Assembly: GCA_009746045.1 (NCBI GenBank)
Contig: RPFO01001710.1
Coordinates: 21,632 to 85,631 of the forward strand
Source of the DNA: Mesostigma viride
Taxonomy: Eukaryota > Streptophyta > Mesostigmatophyceae > Mesostigmatales > Mesostigmataceae
DNA length: 64,000 bases
Direction: 5' to 3'
Part shown: positions 1 through 10,800 of the stretch, in pieces
Numbering within the stretch: position 1 is the first letter of the stretch
How the letters are laid out: each line of letters starts with the position of its first letter
Made by a program: the position numbers and the translations under genes
Notes under the pieces: generated by a model
The model's input: the letters and a program-made list of their open reading frames with translations, nothing else
Database searches by the model: none
Told to the model about the DNA's origin: nothing

Positions 1-2
1 AC

Positions 3-1970
3 AGCGGGCAGTACCACTACGTGAGCACGCATGACGAGCAGGTGGGGCCCGATGGTCGGCGGAGTGGCCAGTCCTCGGAGGACACGGCGATCTGGGGCGC
101 GGGCGAGCCCGGCCCAGGGTCCCTGCGGCGAAGGGATAGGGACCACGGGCGGAAAGGCCCGGGGTCGTTGGTGGCCTCGCGCACGGCCACGATGTCAGCC
201 CCGTCCATCTCTTCGGTGCTCCAGGTGGCGTGCGACGCGGCGGCAGCGGCTGAGCGCATCTGCCGCGCGATGAGGGAGTCGGGCGCGATGAGGCCAGGCC
301 CTGTGGGTGGCTCTTCCTCCTCCGTGGCATCTGCAGGGGGTGCAGCTGCTGGTACTCCCATGGTGGCGCAAGTGTCGGGCATGTCGCGATCCGCGTCCAC
401 GTCCAAGGTCACGGGACTCCAGGGGGGTGGCTCGGGGGGCCGTAAGAAAGGGAGCGGAAAGGACGCGCGCGCGAGCGGGAAGGCATTGGCACCGGCAGGT
501 GAGGGGCGCAGCGGCTCGGCCACCAATCTGGCCGCGATGGCCGGTGTCCCCGCGGCAGGTCTGCGTGGCAGCGGAAAGAATCGTTCCGATGCTGCGCTGT
601 CCTGGCGCCGTGAGACGCCGCTGGAAGCTGCAGGTGGTGGGACCGAGGGTGTGAACCCCCGGATGGCAGGCATGGTGGCGCGGGAAGGCAGCCACATGTC
701 ACGGTCGGCGTCGGCGTCACAGGTGTGCCCGCCCTCGCAGCGACAAGGGTCGTCAGTGGACGGGGGCGATGCATCTGCGTCGTCAGCCCAGGGCGGTGCG
801 TCGGCCAGCAGGAGCCGGCGCGCGCGACGTAGCAGCCTCAACCAGCAAGGGGGCAAGGGGGTGAAAGAGGGGTCCGGCACCTGGGGGGCTAATGAGCATA
901 CCGGTGGACTGCAGAATGTTCGTGCGGGGAACAGCACTAGTGGGCGCACATCGGGTGGCTCCGAGGTGAGCTCCCACACGGGCGAGTTCCGGGGCATGTC
1001 GTTTGTGTCGTGCCCGATCATGGTGCTGGCGGACCACGGGGAGGACCAGGAGGAGGAGGAGGAAGAGGAGGAGGCTGTGTCTGAGGGGGAGGAGGAGGAG
1101 GTGGAGGAGGTTAAGGGGATGGGCAAGCGCGGCGGCAAGCGCGGCGGCAAGGGTGAGGGGAAGCGGGCCGGACGTCAGGGCCAGGACAGCCAGGATGGGG
1201 ACAGCTCCCGGGATTCCAAGGAAGGGGGTGTGGGCAATAGGGCAAGGGCGAATGCTGGCAGCAGTGGCGCGGATGCCAGCAGCGAGGCAGCGGGTGAGGA
1301 TGATGACGGCGGTTTTATCACGGTAACAAGGGACAACCGGCGGTCCGCCAAGGCTGGTGGTGGCAACAAGGGTGCGGGGGGGTCAAACAACAACAACAAG
1401 CCCGGCTCCCATGGGCGGTCAAACAACAGCAGCAACACCAACAGTGGCACAGCTGCCAGCAGCAAGAGGGCTACCGGCGAGGGCAGCGGCCGTTCCGGCA
1501 GTCTCTCAAAGATGTCAGCATCCGCCGCCATCTTTGTCCCAGGCCTGGCCGCCGCCGCTAATGCCACCACCGCCCCCTTGCGGTCGGGGTCGGCGACGGA
1601 CCTCTCGCGGCCGAGCGGCTACGCAGAGGTGGCGCCAGCAGGCTCCCTGGAACAGGGGGCATCCAGCAATGGCGCGCACAGCCCTGCCCCTGGGTCTAGC
1701 CCAGGTTCTGGGTCGGGATCCTCGTGGGCGGATGCGGTGGCTAGTTTTGGTTCCGGTTCGTCCACAGGCAGTGGCCATGCGGGGGGCGATGCCAAGTCAT
1801 GCTGCTTTGTGTCGCCATTGTCCGCGTCACCTGTCCGGGAGGGCGGGGCAAGTGATGGGTCGAACGAGGGGGGCAGTGATGGTGACGGGTGGGAGCAGGT
1901 GTCGCATGGTCGCAAGAAGGGGTCGGCCGGGGGGATAGCGGTGGCGGCAGCGGCCGCCCCCAAGAAGTAG
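3..1970 (+). CDS. Low-complexity Ser/Gly/Ala-rich protein, 3' part of a gene entering from the left edge
   Basis: The frame is open from the window edge to a TAG stop, so the true start lies to the left; the GTG at 21 is only the first start-like codon. About 655 residues are visible. They are rich in Ser, Gly, Ala and charged runs, with an acidic Glu-rich tract near residues 340-365 followed by a Lys/Arg/Gly tract and then Asn runs. A motif of form RS(A/G)S(A/T)(S/T)xL/V recurs four times (about residues 128, 168, 228 and 524) and looks like a basophilic-kinase or 14-3-3 type site. Two short more conserved-looking patches are GGFITVTRDNRR and GDGWEQVSHGRKKG. No known domain is recognised. 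GC content is high and synonymous sites look coding. It could be the last exon of an RNA-associated protein, but function is unknown. Confidence 0.6.
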   Translation, partial: SGQYHYVSTHDEQVGPDGRRSGQSSEDTAIWGAGEPGPGSLRRRDRDHGRKGPGSLVASRTATMSAPSISSVLQVACDAAAAAERICRAMRESGAMRPGPVGGSSSSVASAGGAAAGTPMVAQVSGMSRSASTSKVTGLQGGGSGGRKKGSGKDARASGKALAPAGEGRSGSATNLAAMAGVPAAGLRGSGKNRSDAALSWRRETPLEAAGGGTEGVNPRMAGMVAREGSHMSRSASASQVCPPSQRQGSSVDGGDASASSAQGGASASRSRRARRSSLNQQGGKGVKEGSGTWGANEHTGGLQNVRAGNSTSGRTSGGSEVSSHTGEFRGMSFVSCPIMVLADHGEDQEEEEEEEEAVSEGEEEEVEEVKGMGKRGGKRGGKGEGKRAGRQGQDSQDGDSSRDSKEGGVGNRARANAGSSGADASSEAAGEDDDGGFITVTRDNRRSAKAGGGNKGAGGSNNNNKPGSHGRSNNSSNTNSGTAASSKRATGEGSGRSGSLSKMSASAAIFVPGLAAAANATTAPLRSGSATDLSRPSGYAEVAPAGSLEQGASSNGAHSPAPGSSPGSGSGSSWADAVASFGSGSSTGSGHAGGDAKSCCFVSPLSASPVREGGASDGSNEGGSDGDGWEQVSHGRKKGSAGGIAVAAAAAPKK

Positions 1971-3730
1971 ATCAGGGACCCTGGGCTTAGCGGAGGCGCA
2001 TTATCTTCCAAAGGGCCTCCTTTTCTGTAGTGGTAGCCAGTGGGTGGCCCATGATGGCGAGTCGTCAATTGACAAGGAACAAGGGAAGCAGGTGCGGCGG
2101 TTCGGTGTAGCCTGAGGATGGTGAGGTGAAACAGCGGGGGCGTTGCCCCCCAGGAAATAAACATTCAACACTCATGACCGAGAAATTGGCAGGGATCCAA
2201 GGGACCACCAGGGCAGCGGGAGGCTTGCCTTGGCAGGGGTTCCCCCTGGTATGACACGGTGGTGTGCTGGCAAGGGTATGCAGCACATGAAGAGAGGCAG
2301 GGGCGAGCTGGCCCGTAAGGCCAATCTAGTATTGTATATGGGTCGACCTATTTTCTGGCGCACAGGCGGGTCCGCCGTACTGCTTGTGAATGGAGCGAGG
2401 CGGGGATTATGAGCGGTGAAAGGGAGCATCTGCAGGTTCAATCCTACTGTATAATTGTGGGTTGACGAGTCTTGTGAGCCACCGGCCTGCTTTGCGCGAG
2501 GTCATCTGGCATTCTTTTGTGCATTCATCCAGTGTCGCTCTGGCACTGGGTCCCTGAAGTTGTACAGTTTCCTGTCACAAGAAAGGTCTGTTCCACCAGA
2601 GGCTACTTTCCTGGAGGACCTTCCCAATCCATCTGAAAATTTTGAAACGAGGAGACGTGAGGAAGACCTCGCGAAGGTCGGTGACATTGGAAGCGAATGC
2701 TGTGAGAGCAATTGAGAGCGCACGTGCTTGCATGGCTCTGAACCAATATTTTTGGTTGCTAATGGCTCAAACTCTCCATTGCTATGCAAAGGGTCTCTGT
2801 ATAGGCATCAATGATCTGTATAGGTATATTCTAATCGCGTGGTTAGTAACGAAAGGGTACGTTCAGACAGCGATCTAGTCCGTCACTTGTCATTCTGAAT
2901 GCCGAACAAGGCATTGTGCAGCTCTTGCGATCATCGCATCCTGGTTGCTGGATTAACCGTCACATGCGCCAGAGCATTTCATAGTTGGCATGTAATCTCT
3001 GCATAAATGGCATGTAATCTCTTAGACAACTATTACCGGGAGTACAGGTAGTTGTCTTACCTGTGCTCATTAGGACAACCGTGGTGCTCATAATGCCACG
3101 TTCTAAAATTCTCATTTGTGAAAACAACTTCATTCCTAACAAACAACAGTTGTTTATTAATGCCTCTCTTTGGGCTGGCCCCCCACCAATGTCCCCGTGT
3201 TCACAATTGAGCTAATTTTGAGCTGCATGCATCAGCGCCTGGCGGTTGTCCTGATGTTGCGCGCCGTAATTTATTAGTTGCATGCGGTCCCGTTGGGCAG
3301 CGCCGCGGAGCACAGGGACCATTAATTGATGTAGATTAATTAAGTAGGCCCAGACGCCTGTGCCTAAGAATTGAATTGAATTGAGTAGTTTTTTTTTTTT
3401 TACTGACTAGGTTGTCCCCAGTTTACAAATTAACAAAATTAACAAATTAACGCCGGCGGACTACCTGCGGACTGCTCGACGCGGAGTCGCCGGGCTACAA
3501 GTTCCGTACTTTACCAAACTCAGCCTTAGAGGCCGCCGCACCAATTTTTACTTCTTTCCGTCACATGGCTTGCGTTGGGTTCATCGACGAGCATCGACGC
3601 TCATCGACGGTGCAATCTGACGGCGGAGAATAAGTTCGCCACAGCATAGCGCGACGCAAGGGCTAAGATCCGACAACGTGACATGCAAAGCTTTATACCG
3701 CATCGCTAACCGGAAATTCCGTCCAACACC
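1971..3730. other. Non-coding stretch, presumed 3' flank of the first gene
   Basis: No convincing gene or mobile element is seen. A short repeated word (GGCATGTAATCTCT) occurs near 2986 and 3009 beside a small inverted repeat around GACAACTA/TAGTTGTC at 3026-3054. A T-run and AATTGAATTG-type words near 3370-3390 resemble the tail of the HAL1-like retroposon seen elsewhere. The small ORFs here look like chance. Confidence 0.4.
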
Positions 3731-3759
3731 GTCGTACAGTACTGCCAGTCGACCGCACC

Positions 3760-4480
3760 TCTGCCTCTTAACCGTCGAATGCGCAATCGATCTAGAAAGT
3801 AGAAACGTCCCCGCGACACTTCCGCGATTTCAGTACTTTCCGTCACCCTTGACAGTTTTCGTACAATATTACAAATTTACGCCAGTAGAAACTCGCCTCC
3901 ATACATAGATCTCGATAGAGGCGTGCGTCTTGTTTAATTTCAAGGTAACTTACCTCTTAATTAATCTCGCCCCCCCGTTGTAACACCGTCCCCCCGTTGT
4001 AACACCGTCCCCCCGTTGTAACACCGTCCCCCCCCCCCCATAAATGCGTCCCCCCCCCGTTGTAACACCGTCCCCCCCCACGTACAGTACTTTCAACTGC
4101 AGCTCTGCCTTTTAACCGTCGAATGCGCAATCGATCTAGAAAGTATCCGCGATTTCAGTACATGCCGTCACCCTTGACAGTTGTCGTACAATAGTACAAA
4201 TTAACGCCAATAGAAACTCGCCTCCAAACATATATCTCATAGTTGGCGATGCCATGGTAACCGGAGACGTCCGTCCTATAGTCAGCAAAATTGGTGCGAG
4301 AGGTCCCCAGTTCGATTCCGGTCGGATTCATTTGCAGATCGCGTTTTTCCGCGTTTTCCGCGGCCCGGCACTGAACGCAAAGGTTTTCACCTTTGCGGAG
4401 TGTCTGATCAGAATATATCTCGATAGAGGTATGCGTCTTATTTAATTTCAAGGTACCTCTTAATTAATCTCGGCCCCCGC
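3760..4480. repeat. Diverged tandem duplication (about 200-bp unit) with C-rich 20-bp repeats between copies
   Basis: Copy 1 (about 3763-3955) and copy 2 (about 4105-4475) share a long matching order of words: AACCGTCGAATGCGCAATCG, CACCCTTGACAGTT, AGAAACTCGCCTCCA, CGATAGAGG and TTAATTTCAAGGTA. Between them the word GTTGTAACACCGTCCCCCC is repeated about four times (3975-4076). Copy 2 is interrupted by a 174-bp insertion with a target duplication, and copy 1 serves as the empty site. Confidence 0.75.
4239..4412 (+). mobile_element. tRNA-like SINE insertion, 174 bp
   Basis: The insert is bounded by ATATATCTC at 4230-4238 and 4413-4421, a 9-bp target duplication, and the paralogous sequence at about 3890-3920 lacks it. 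Its 5' half contains a B-box-like word CAGTTCGATTCCGG at 4308-4321 and an upstream GGCGATGCCATGG that could be a weak A box. A clean cloverleaf cannot be folded by eye, so this is a tRNA-derived or Pol III-type SINE rather than a tRNA gene. The orientation is taken from the B box. No poly-A tail is seen. Confidence 0.55.
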
Positions 4481-4539
4481 CTTCCGCTAATTTGCTAATT
4501 TGCTAAATTTGCTAAAAAAGAGCCAATTTTACCCCGACT

Positions 4540-6450
4540 TGAATTGAATTGTAACATAACTCCGTTGGGAGTATATGTAGCACATAGCCCTTGAGAGGGG
4601 GCATATGGCCTATCATACATCCTAAGCTACTTCCTGCAAGGGTGGGGATGTAAAGGACCCTTGCTCTAGGTGCACCACGGCACACGTGTGCATCCCCATG
4701 ATCTTCAAGCTATGCCCAGCGAAGGGGGGAGCCTGTCGTGGGGGGGAAGATCAGCATAGCTATACAAAGAAGCTAGGGCATGGCGTCTCAGCAGAGAGGT
4801 ACTCCCTGCATGGGCACAGCATAACTAAATAAAGCTAGGCATCATCTGGAGTGTGGCTCATCATAGGCACACATGTACATGATTAAATAAAGCGCGTGGC
4901 TTAGCTGGGATAGGGCCTCTAGGAGGCGTACATGTACATGGCCACGGTCTATCTATTCTACACTACTACTGCTGTATTCCCCTAAGCTGGGGCGTCTGGA
5001 GTCGCTGGGGCCGCGGGGGTCGCCTGCCAGGGCTTGTGGCCGACGTAGATGGCCGCCCCCTTCCAGTACACCGGCTGCCTCGCCTTGGTCTGCCGGAGCT
5101 GGAGGTAGGTCGGCCATAGCTCCCGTCGCCGTTGTTGCTGCGCCAGGGTCAAGTCGTCATCAAGGGTGAAGAGAGTCTTCTCGAGCCGCTTGCGGCGTCT
5201 GAGAAAAGAAATCTTGTCCGCCGGGGTCTTAAAGGTGAGAAGGAGCGGGGGCGGCCCTGCCTTACCCCGCGCGCGGGGAAGGCGGTGGGCGGCCAGCTCG
5301 ATCTCACCAGTAAGGCCCATGCGATCAAGGATTTCTCTCTCAAAAGCACGCGCAAGCTTCTCGGAATTCTCACCTTCCTCCATCTTGAGATTCTTGACAA
5401 TGACGTTGAGGCTGCGCTTGGCGAGCTCGGCCTCCTCGCGGAGGTCAAGCGTCTGCCGTTGAAGTTGAGCTGCGACGGCGGAGGTGGTGGAGGTGGTGTG
5501 TTGCTTAAGCATGTCCGCCCAGGTGGTGATGGGAGGAGCATCGCCGGCCAGGCCAGCCGGGGCTGGCTTGGCGGCAATGTCCTTCACTGCCTGGGCGGTG
5601 AGGCCTGCGGTGTTCTGCAGGACCTCGATAGCGATGGCCACCAGCATTGTTCTTAAGACGCTGGTCGATGTCGAGGAGCTGGGCTTTGATGTCGGCGGTG
5701 GAGGTGGAGGTGGCAGTGGAGGTGGAGGCGAGGAGGGTGGAGGTGGAGGTGACGGTGGTGGAAATGTGAGGGAGCTCAGTAGCCAGCGTGCCGCCCATTG
5801 CCGCCACATCTGCGGCAAGGGGGGTCACGTGCTGCTGAAAGGCTTCCGTGAGGATGGAGCGGTATGTGGCTGCGGAGATGGTGGGGGCCAAGATCTCGCC
5901 GTCAGACTTCGTCAGCAGGGAACAGAGAATCATATGTGCTGAAGCTCGGGCCGGGGGTACAAGCCCGTCAGCAGCAGTTCGCGGCTCTGTTTAAAATCAG
6001 TGCCGTCAAATTCCAGTAGGCGGTGGATGCTGTGAAAGTAGAGGCACAGCTCAAGAAGCGAGGCGTAGTCCCCGAAGAAAATGCAGTGCATAGCAGCGAC
6101 CGGAGAAATGTTGTTGAACCAGTCGTGATCGTCGGCATGGAAGGAGTTGTATACTTGAAACGCGGTTCGCGTGGAAAGGATGAGCGGCTGCGTTTAGGGT
6201 CTGGCGAGGCCGATGGCGAGGCAGGAAGCCCGGGAGGGTGCTGGGCGGCCACCAGTGCGCGACTAGTGTCACCGCTGCCTGCCGGCCCTGATGGCGAAGC
6301 TGCAGCCGGAGCTGCAGACGTATTTTCATTGCCGAGCGCAGCCGTCAGGCTGCGTTGCGTCGATGGGCGTTTGCTCATCGTATATTGCGTAATAGCTGCG
6401 GAAAATTATATCAGCATGTGCGTCTTAGAAAGACGGAGCGATTGTGATAT
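4540..6450 (-). mobile_element. HAL1-like (ORF1-only) retroposon, copy 1
   Basis: On the minus strand an ORF1-like reading frame is followed directly by about 430 bp of untranslated sequence and a terminal (CAATT)n tail at about 4540-4556. No reverse transcriptase lies between ORF1 and the tail. The same order (ORF1, same UTR, same tail) occurs in the copy at 33.6-37.4 kb, so the arrangement belongs to the family and is not a chance deletion. UTR-only copies occur at 14.8-15.2 and 29.8-30.2 kb. The 5' boundary near 6450 is approximate. Confidence 0.65.
4982..6378 (-). pseudogene. LINE ORF1-like (L1 ORF1p-type) nucleic-acid-binding protein, frameshifted
   Basis: The frame starts at the Met at 6378 (MSKRPSTQRS...) and can be followed through at least three reading frames: about 6378-6150, 6150-5938, then 5933-4982 with a further shift near 5640. 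The middle is a Thr/Ser-rich stretch followed by a probable coiled coil (QLQRQTLDLREEAELAKRSL). The C-terminal half has the order expected of L1 ORF1p: a NVIVKNL strand, EREILDRMGL, AAHRLPRARGK, a LLLTFKTPADK strand, FLRRRKRLEKT and a D-D-LTLAQQQRRRELWP block. Against the 37-kb copy it carries a 7-nt insertion near 5637. In L1 elements such proteins coat the RNA as a trimer; here that role is inferred. Coding capacity is lost. Confidence 0.65.
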
Positions 6451-6454
6451 TCAC

Positions 6455-6946
6455 GGCCAAATTCGGTGCTCAAACGTGAAAGTTATGAGCGCCGCCGTCA
6501 GCCATGGCTACCTCGTGGCTCGTGGCTCGCAGCCTAAGAATGTGGGAAACATATGGCAAATCGACGTGGACCACTGTATCTCCCTCGCCTGGCACGCTTT
6601 ACGCCAATACAGGGCCCTGTGGCGCAAGTCCTTGGGCAAGCGAGAGAAACAGGACCTCGGTTAAAGTGCCCCCGCCCCTGCTCCCAGCCGCCGCCGCCCG
6701 CCCGGCTGCCCTGGCCGGCGGCCCCGCCGGACCCCCGGCCCCGCCTAGGTCAGCGGCGGACTACCTAGTCCCCCCGCTGATCGGCCCGCTTAGCAACCCG
6801 TCCGACATGCCTCCCTTCACCTCTCGCGAGGTCACGGAGGCGGTCCAGCCGGCGTCTGCGTTACGACGCCGCCACCGGCCCATCAAGCAGCGGCGCCTGC
6901 AGCTAGTAGGACACAGTCTTAGCTTGCACCAACCAGGTAGACACCT
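6455..6946 (+). mobile_element. LINE gamma, 5' part of a copy split by the CACTA-like element
   Basis: Translation gives HCISLAWHALRQYRALWRKS and, further on, KQRRLQLVGH. Both match LINE-gamma stretches on the minus strand at 37.9 kb and the plus strand at 26.2 kb and are typical of the region after the reverse transcriptase of L1-like elements. The copy stops at GTAGACACCT (6946) and resumes at CTCAAGTGGCC (24654), so the two parts flank one insertion. It is 5'-truncated and frameshifted. Confidence 0.7.
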
Positions 6947-7002
6947 CACTATACTTTTCGTCCGAGGGTAGTAAAAAGGATCCGAGGCGTAAATTACGAG
7001 GT
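6947..7002 (+). repeat. Left terminal inverted repeat of the CACTA-like element, 56 bp
   Basis: It is a perfect reverse complement of 24598-24653 and starts CACTA. The perfect match over 56 bp suggests a recent insertion or strong constraint on the ends. Diverged copies of GATCCGAGGCGT and TTACTACCT follow to about 7160. Confidence 0.9.
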
Positions 7003-8417
7003 CTTATCTTACTACCTAGATCCGAGGCGTGAGATCCAACGCCGTAATCATTACTACGTAGGATGATAGGTAGTAATTTTACTAGCCGTAAGTAAGAGTA
7101 ACGTTACGACTGCACATCTTTGGTAGTACATTACCGACAGAGTAAATTACCGCGACGGGTCTTGGTTGGTAATCTACCACCTGTAGATTAGGTGCCAGTG
7201 ATCCGATGCTGTAAGATACGTTTCAGTAAGTTACTTCGGGGATCTTTGCCTGTACACGGCCAGATGGATAATTATATGGGCTTTTGACAGATCTGTAAAG
7301 TTAGGGCCCGAAAAATACAGATGGCTAGGCGTATATGCAGATCTGTTTTTTTATTCCAGATCTGTACGTAAACTCCGACGTAATGCCTTTACGTCTTCGG
7401 GGGTCGAGGTGCAGGCCGTGTCCACTTGTTCAGTACCTGGAAGCAAAATTCAGCCATGGCTACTGTACGAAAGCTAGAGGAATGTCAGCCGTATGACCTG
7501 CACACGAGGGTAATTAAGAAATCAAGCCGAAGTTAATCCTGCATCTTAGCGAGCAGAATAATTGCAAACACAACAGCAATTGTGCGACAGACCAAACAAT
7601 AATGCCGCGTGCACTAGGCTCTGTATTCTGGTCACACCCATGTGCATTTGCTGCATTGGATTAGGCGCCATTACGAACTGAGTCGAGGGAAAACGCGAGG
7701 AGCGCCATCTAAGCAGTTGCTTGTCATGTCTATACGCCCGGGCATCTTATTATCTGTCTACCATGCACGCATTTTCCTTGGACGAATCAAACAGCTTTTG
7801 ACATTTTAATGGCGACATTGAAGTCCGGCCACGACAATATAGCGCTGCTCAGAGCTTCGTTGCCGAGAAAGATGTGCTTTGTCCGGGCCGATAATGTAAC
7901 TCTGCATAGACCCCGGTAGCTTTCAGCATGCGCATATTGCTTGAGGTAAGCGAGCCACGACGCCTGCAGGTGCTCCTGCCGAGGTGGAGACCTCCGAGAG
8001 CACGTGGATTAGGCTCATGCGTCAAAGCAGCATCGACCTTCATTCTCCTGGTGTGGAAGGTCACTTTTCAGGATTAACATATCTGAATGTTGATGGCCTG
8101 TGCATTTTCTGTCAATTGAGCAGCGATTGAAACCATGAGCCATGCAAGTGTAAGGTGCAGAATTCAGTTGATGAACCCAAGCCGGTAATGTGCAGAATTG
8201 ATGAACCCAAGTTATATGTGCAGATGTTTCGTCCCATTGGCTGTGTGCTAGTGCATGAACCGTCTAGGCCCTTGGCGTGTACTCACTTGCTGCAACCGTG
8301 CCCACAGCTGCTTGTCAATACACGCGGCGGGCACAATGACTTTTGCCGCGAGGTGAAACATTGAACTCCCCCACACCTTGCATTTTTCACTCTTTGTTTT
8401 CCCTATCCATCCTACCC

Positions 8418-9135
8418 CCCAGCACACACACATGCACACACACACACGCCCACATACTGCACATGCACACAAATGTTCACACACACACGCCCACATACTA
8501 CACATGCACACAAATGTTCACACACACATGCACACACGCACACACATACACACATGCACACATGCACACATGCACACATGCGCATGCACGCATGCACACA
8601 CGCACACACACACACATGCACACACGCACGCATACACACATGCACACATGCACACATACACACATGCACACACGCACACATGCACACATGCACACATGCA
8701 CACACGCACACACGCACACACGCACACACGCACACACGCACACACGCACACACGCACACACGCACACACGCACACACGCACACACGCACACACGCACACA
8801 CGCACACACGCACACACGCACACACGCACACACGCACACACGCACACACGCACACACGCACACACGCACACACGCACACACGCACACACGCACACACGCA
8901 CACACGCACACACGCACACACGCACACATGCACACATGCACACACGCACACACGCACACATGCACACATGCACACACCCACGTGCGCACATGCACGCTAA
9001 CACATGCGCACACACTAACACACACATCGTCGTCAGAACACACATGCACACAAATGTGCAAACACCCACGAGCACACGTGCACATGCATACAATCCCACA
9101 CAAACACAGGCAGACTTGCACACATGCGCCACATA
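8418..9135. repeat. (CACACG/CACATG)n microsatellite
   Basis: An alternating CA-type array with regular G or T in every sixth position (CACACG and CACATG). The centre, about 8700-8925, is almost pure CACACG. Long open frames on both strands (His/Thr/Ala or Cys/Val/Arg repeats) are by-products of the period. Confidence 0.95.
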
Positions 9136-10496
9136 CATTAATCCATCACCAATAAACTGGTTGCTTGGACCCAACGACCTTCTTACTCGCCTGTCCACCC
9201 AACGTTCTGCCCATCCTCCCGCCTGCCCGCCTGCATGTCTGCCACCCGCCTACTGCCCACCCATCTGTCAGCCTGTCTGCCTGCTTGTGTGCATGCCTGC
9301 GGGCCTGCATGTGCACCTGCGCCCATGCACCTGTTATGCCCCCATGGCACGTATATGCAGCCTAGCTAGTTGAGTGTCTCTTTGCACGCGCACATGGGTG
9401 GCTACATGGGCATTTGCCTGTGTCTTGGGCTGGGGGGTTGGGCTGATTAGTTCAAGAGTGGGCGGGAAGACGGTGGTATAATTGGGTGGGTAGGGACGGA
9501 GTGGATGGATGATTGGGGGGGCTGGATGCGGGTGGGACTCAAGTTCGTGTAAAGTCCAAAGTTGCCTGTAGCATCAGCAAAAATAAGCGAGAAAGCAGCC
9601 TAAATTCAAGGAGCCTACTTGTTGTAACATGTGCCAAACTGCAATTAATGGTTGCAGGCTCACAAGCTGCCAGCTTCATAACGCAAATGGAATGAATTGC
9701 ATGGTTACAGGACAAGCGTGTGGTTGGAAATCTTACAATGCCTGGCAACGTCTCTTTCATGTGCCCACTGAGAACCGCTGTTCAACACAGGAAGGCTTTG
9801 GCAAGCAACGAGCTTCGGCCAGGGCCTTCATTGCAAGGAAGCGTGTGTGAAGCAATAACGTCAGGATTTACAAGCAGAAACTATACCTAACTTTGCGACC
9901 TTCATGCAGTATGTCATGTGCATGGCTATGTAGTATGTGCCAACAATCACAACGAAAAAGTGCGAAATTGCAAACATTGCCATGGAAGGGCAGGAGCCAC
10001 GCACGCAGCAAATTAAAACGGTTCGTGAACCAATCTGTCGGGCATAAAGGCAGCAAAGTCTGGCCAGCAATAATGCAGTGCGATGCGAGAAAAACTCGGT
10101 AACTATGGGCAGGCAGGCGCAGCTCGTCCTCAGCAGTGCTATCTAACGTGACGGCGCCTTATTTCCGCGTGCACGGTGCCGAACATGGCACTGGCCTGAT
10201 TCCAGTTGCAGCAACGCCAGATGCCTTCCCGTCATAGAGCAGAGGCTTCACGTACGTCGACATCGTTGCCTACCAATCGTAATGCTTCCCGTGATAATGC
10301 ACTCGCGTCCGAACAAAATGTCGAGAAAGCAAACAATCTACACGCGATAAAACTGGGCTGCTAGCTTTTCAGGACTGGTTTTACCATGCCTTAAAATTCC
10401 ATTAGCTTACTTTTAAAACCATGGCTGACTAATTTTGGCTAATTTTCAGGTATTTGTGCCGCACCGCCCGCATGCATGGCCCGGGACGAGTCTCGA
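9136..10496. other. Interior of the long-TIR element without recognised genes
   Basis: 9180-9330 is rich in degenerate CCTGCCTG/CCCGCC words. The rest has only short frames and no similarity that I can name. A GTGTGTATC-free, mixed-composition stretch continues to the right TIR. Confidence 0.4.
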
Positions 10497-10800
10497 AGAC
10501 GTAAGGGCATTACGTCGGAGTTTACGTACAGATCTGGAATAAAAAAACAGATCTGCATATACGCCTAGCCATCTGTATTTTTCGGGCCCTAACTTTTCAG
10601 ATCTGTCAAAAGCTCTAATTATATTGTAATGGAGAAGTGGGAGAACGTGCGTGTCTATTAGCAAATGCAGCGAAATATAAAAATGTAGTTATCAGCCTTT
10701 TTCGCCTATTCAGCAGTTGTCGTTGTCGGCCGTTGTCATTAAGCGGCTATAGATTATGTGTGCTGGGGCCGGTGAAAAGACGCTAGCAAAGTTCGTCTGA

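Larger units (their letters stand above)
7278..10616. mobile_element. 3.3-kb long-TIR DNA element inserted in the CACTA-like element
   Basis: Inverted repeats of about 120 bp (7278-7401 and 10497-10616) start GGGCTTTTGACAGATCTG and AGAGCTTTTGACAGATCTG. They are flanked by AATTATAT at 7270-7277 and 10617-10624, an exact 8-bp duplication (AT-rich, so somewhat weak evidence on its own). The TIRs contain several CAGATCTG palindromes. The interior is mostly unrecognised plus a large CA-type array, with no transposase. The 8-bp duplication would suit a hAT- or Mutator-like mover, but the class is not assigned. Confidence 0.65.

Noticed and set aside
4239-4330. Functional tRNA gene
   Set aside because: A B-box-like word is present, but no cloverleaf with paired acceptor stem could be formed, and the unit is an insertion with target duplication.
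8343-9373. His/Thr-rich proteins over the CACACG array
   Set aside because: Pure microsatellite frames; open on both strands.
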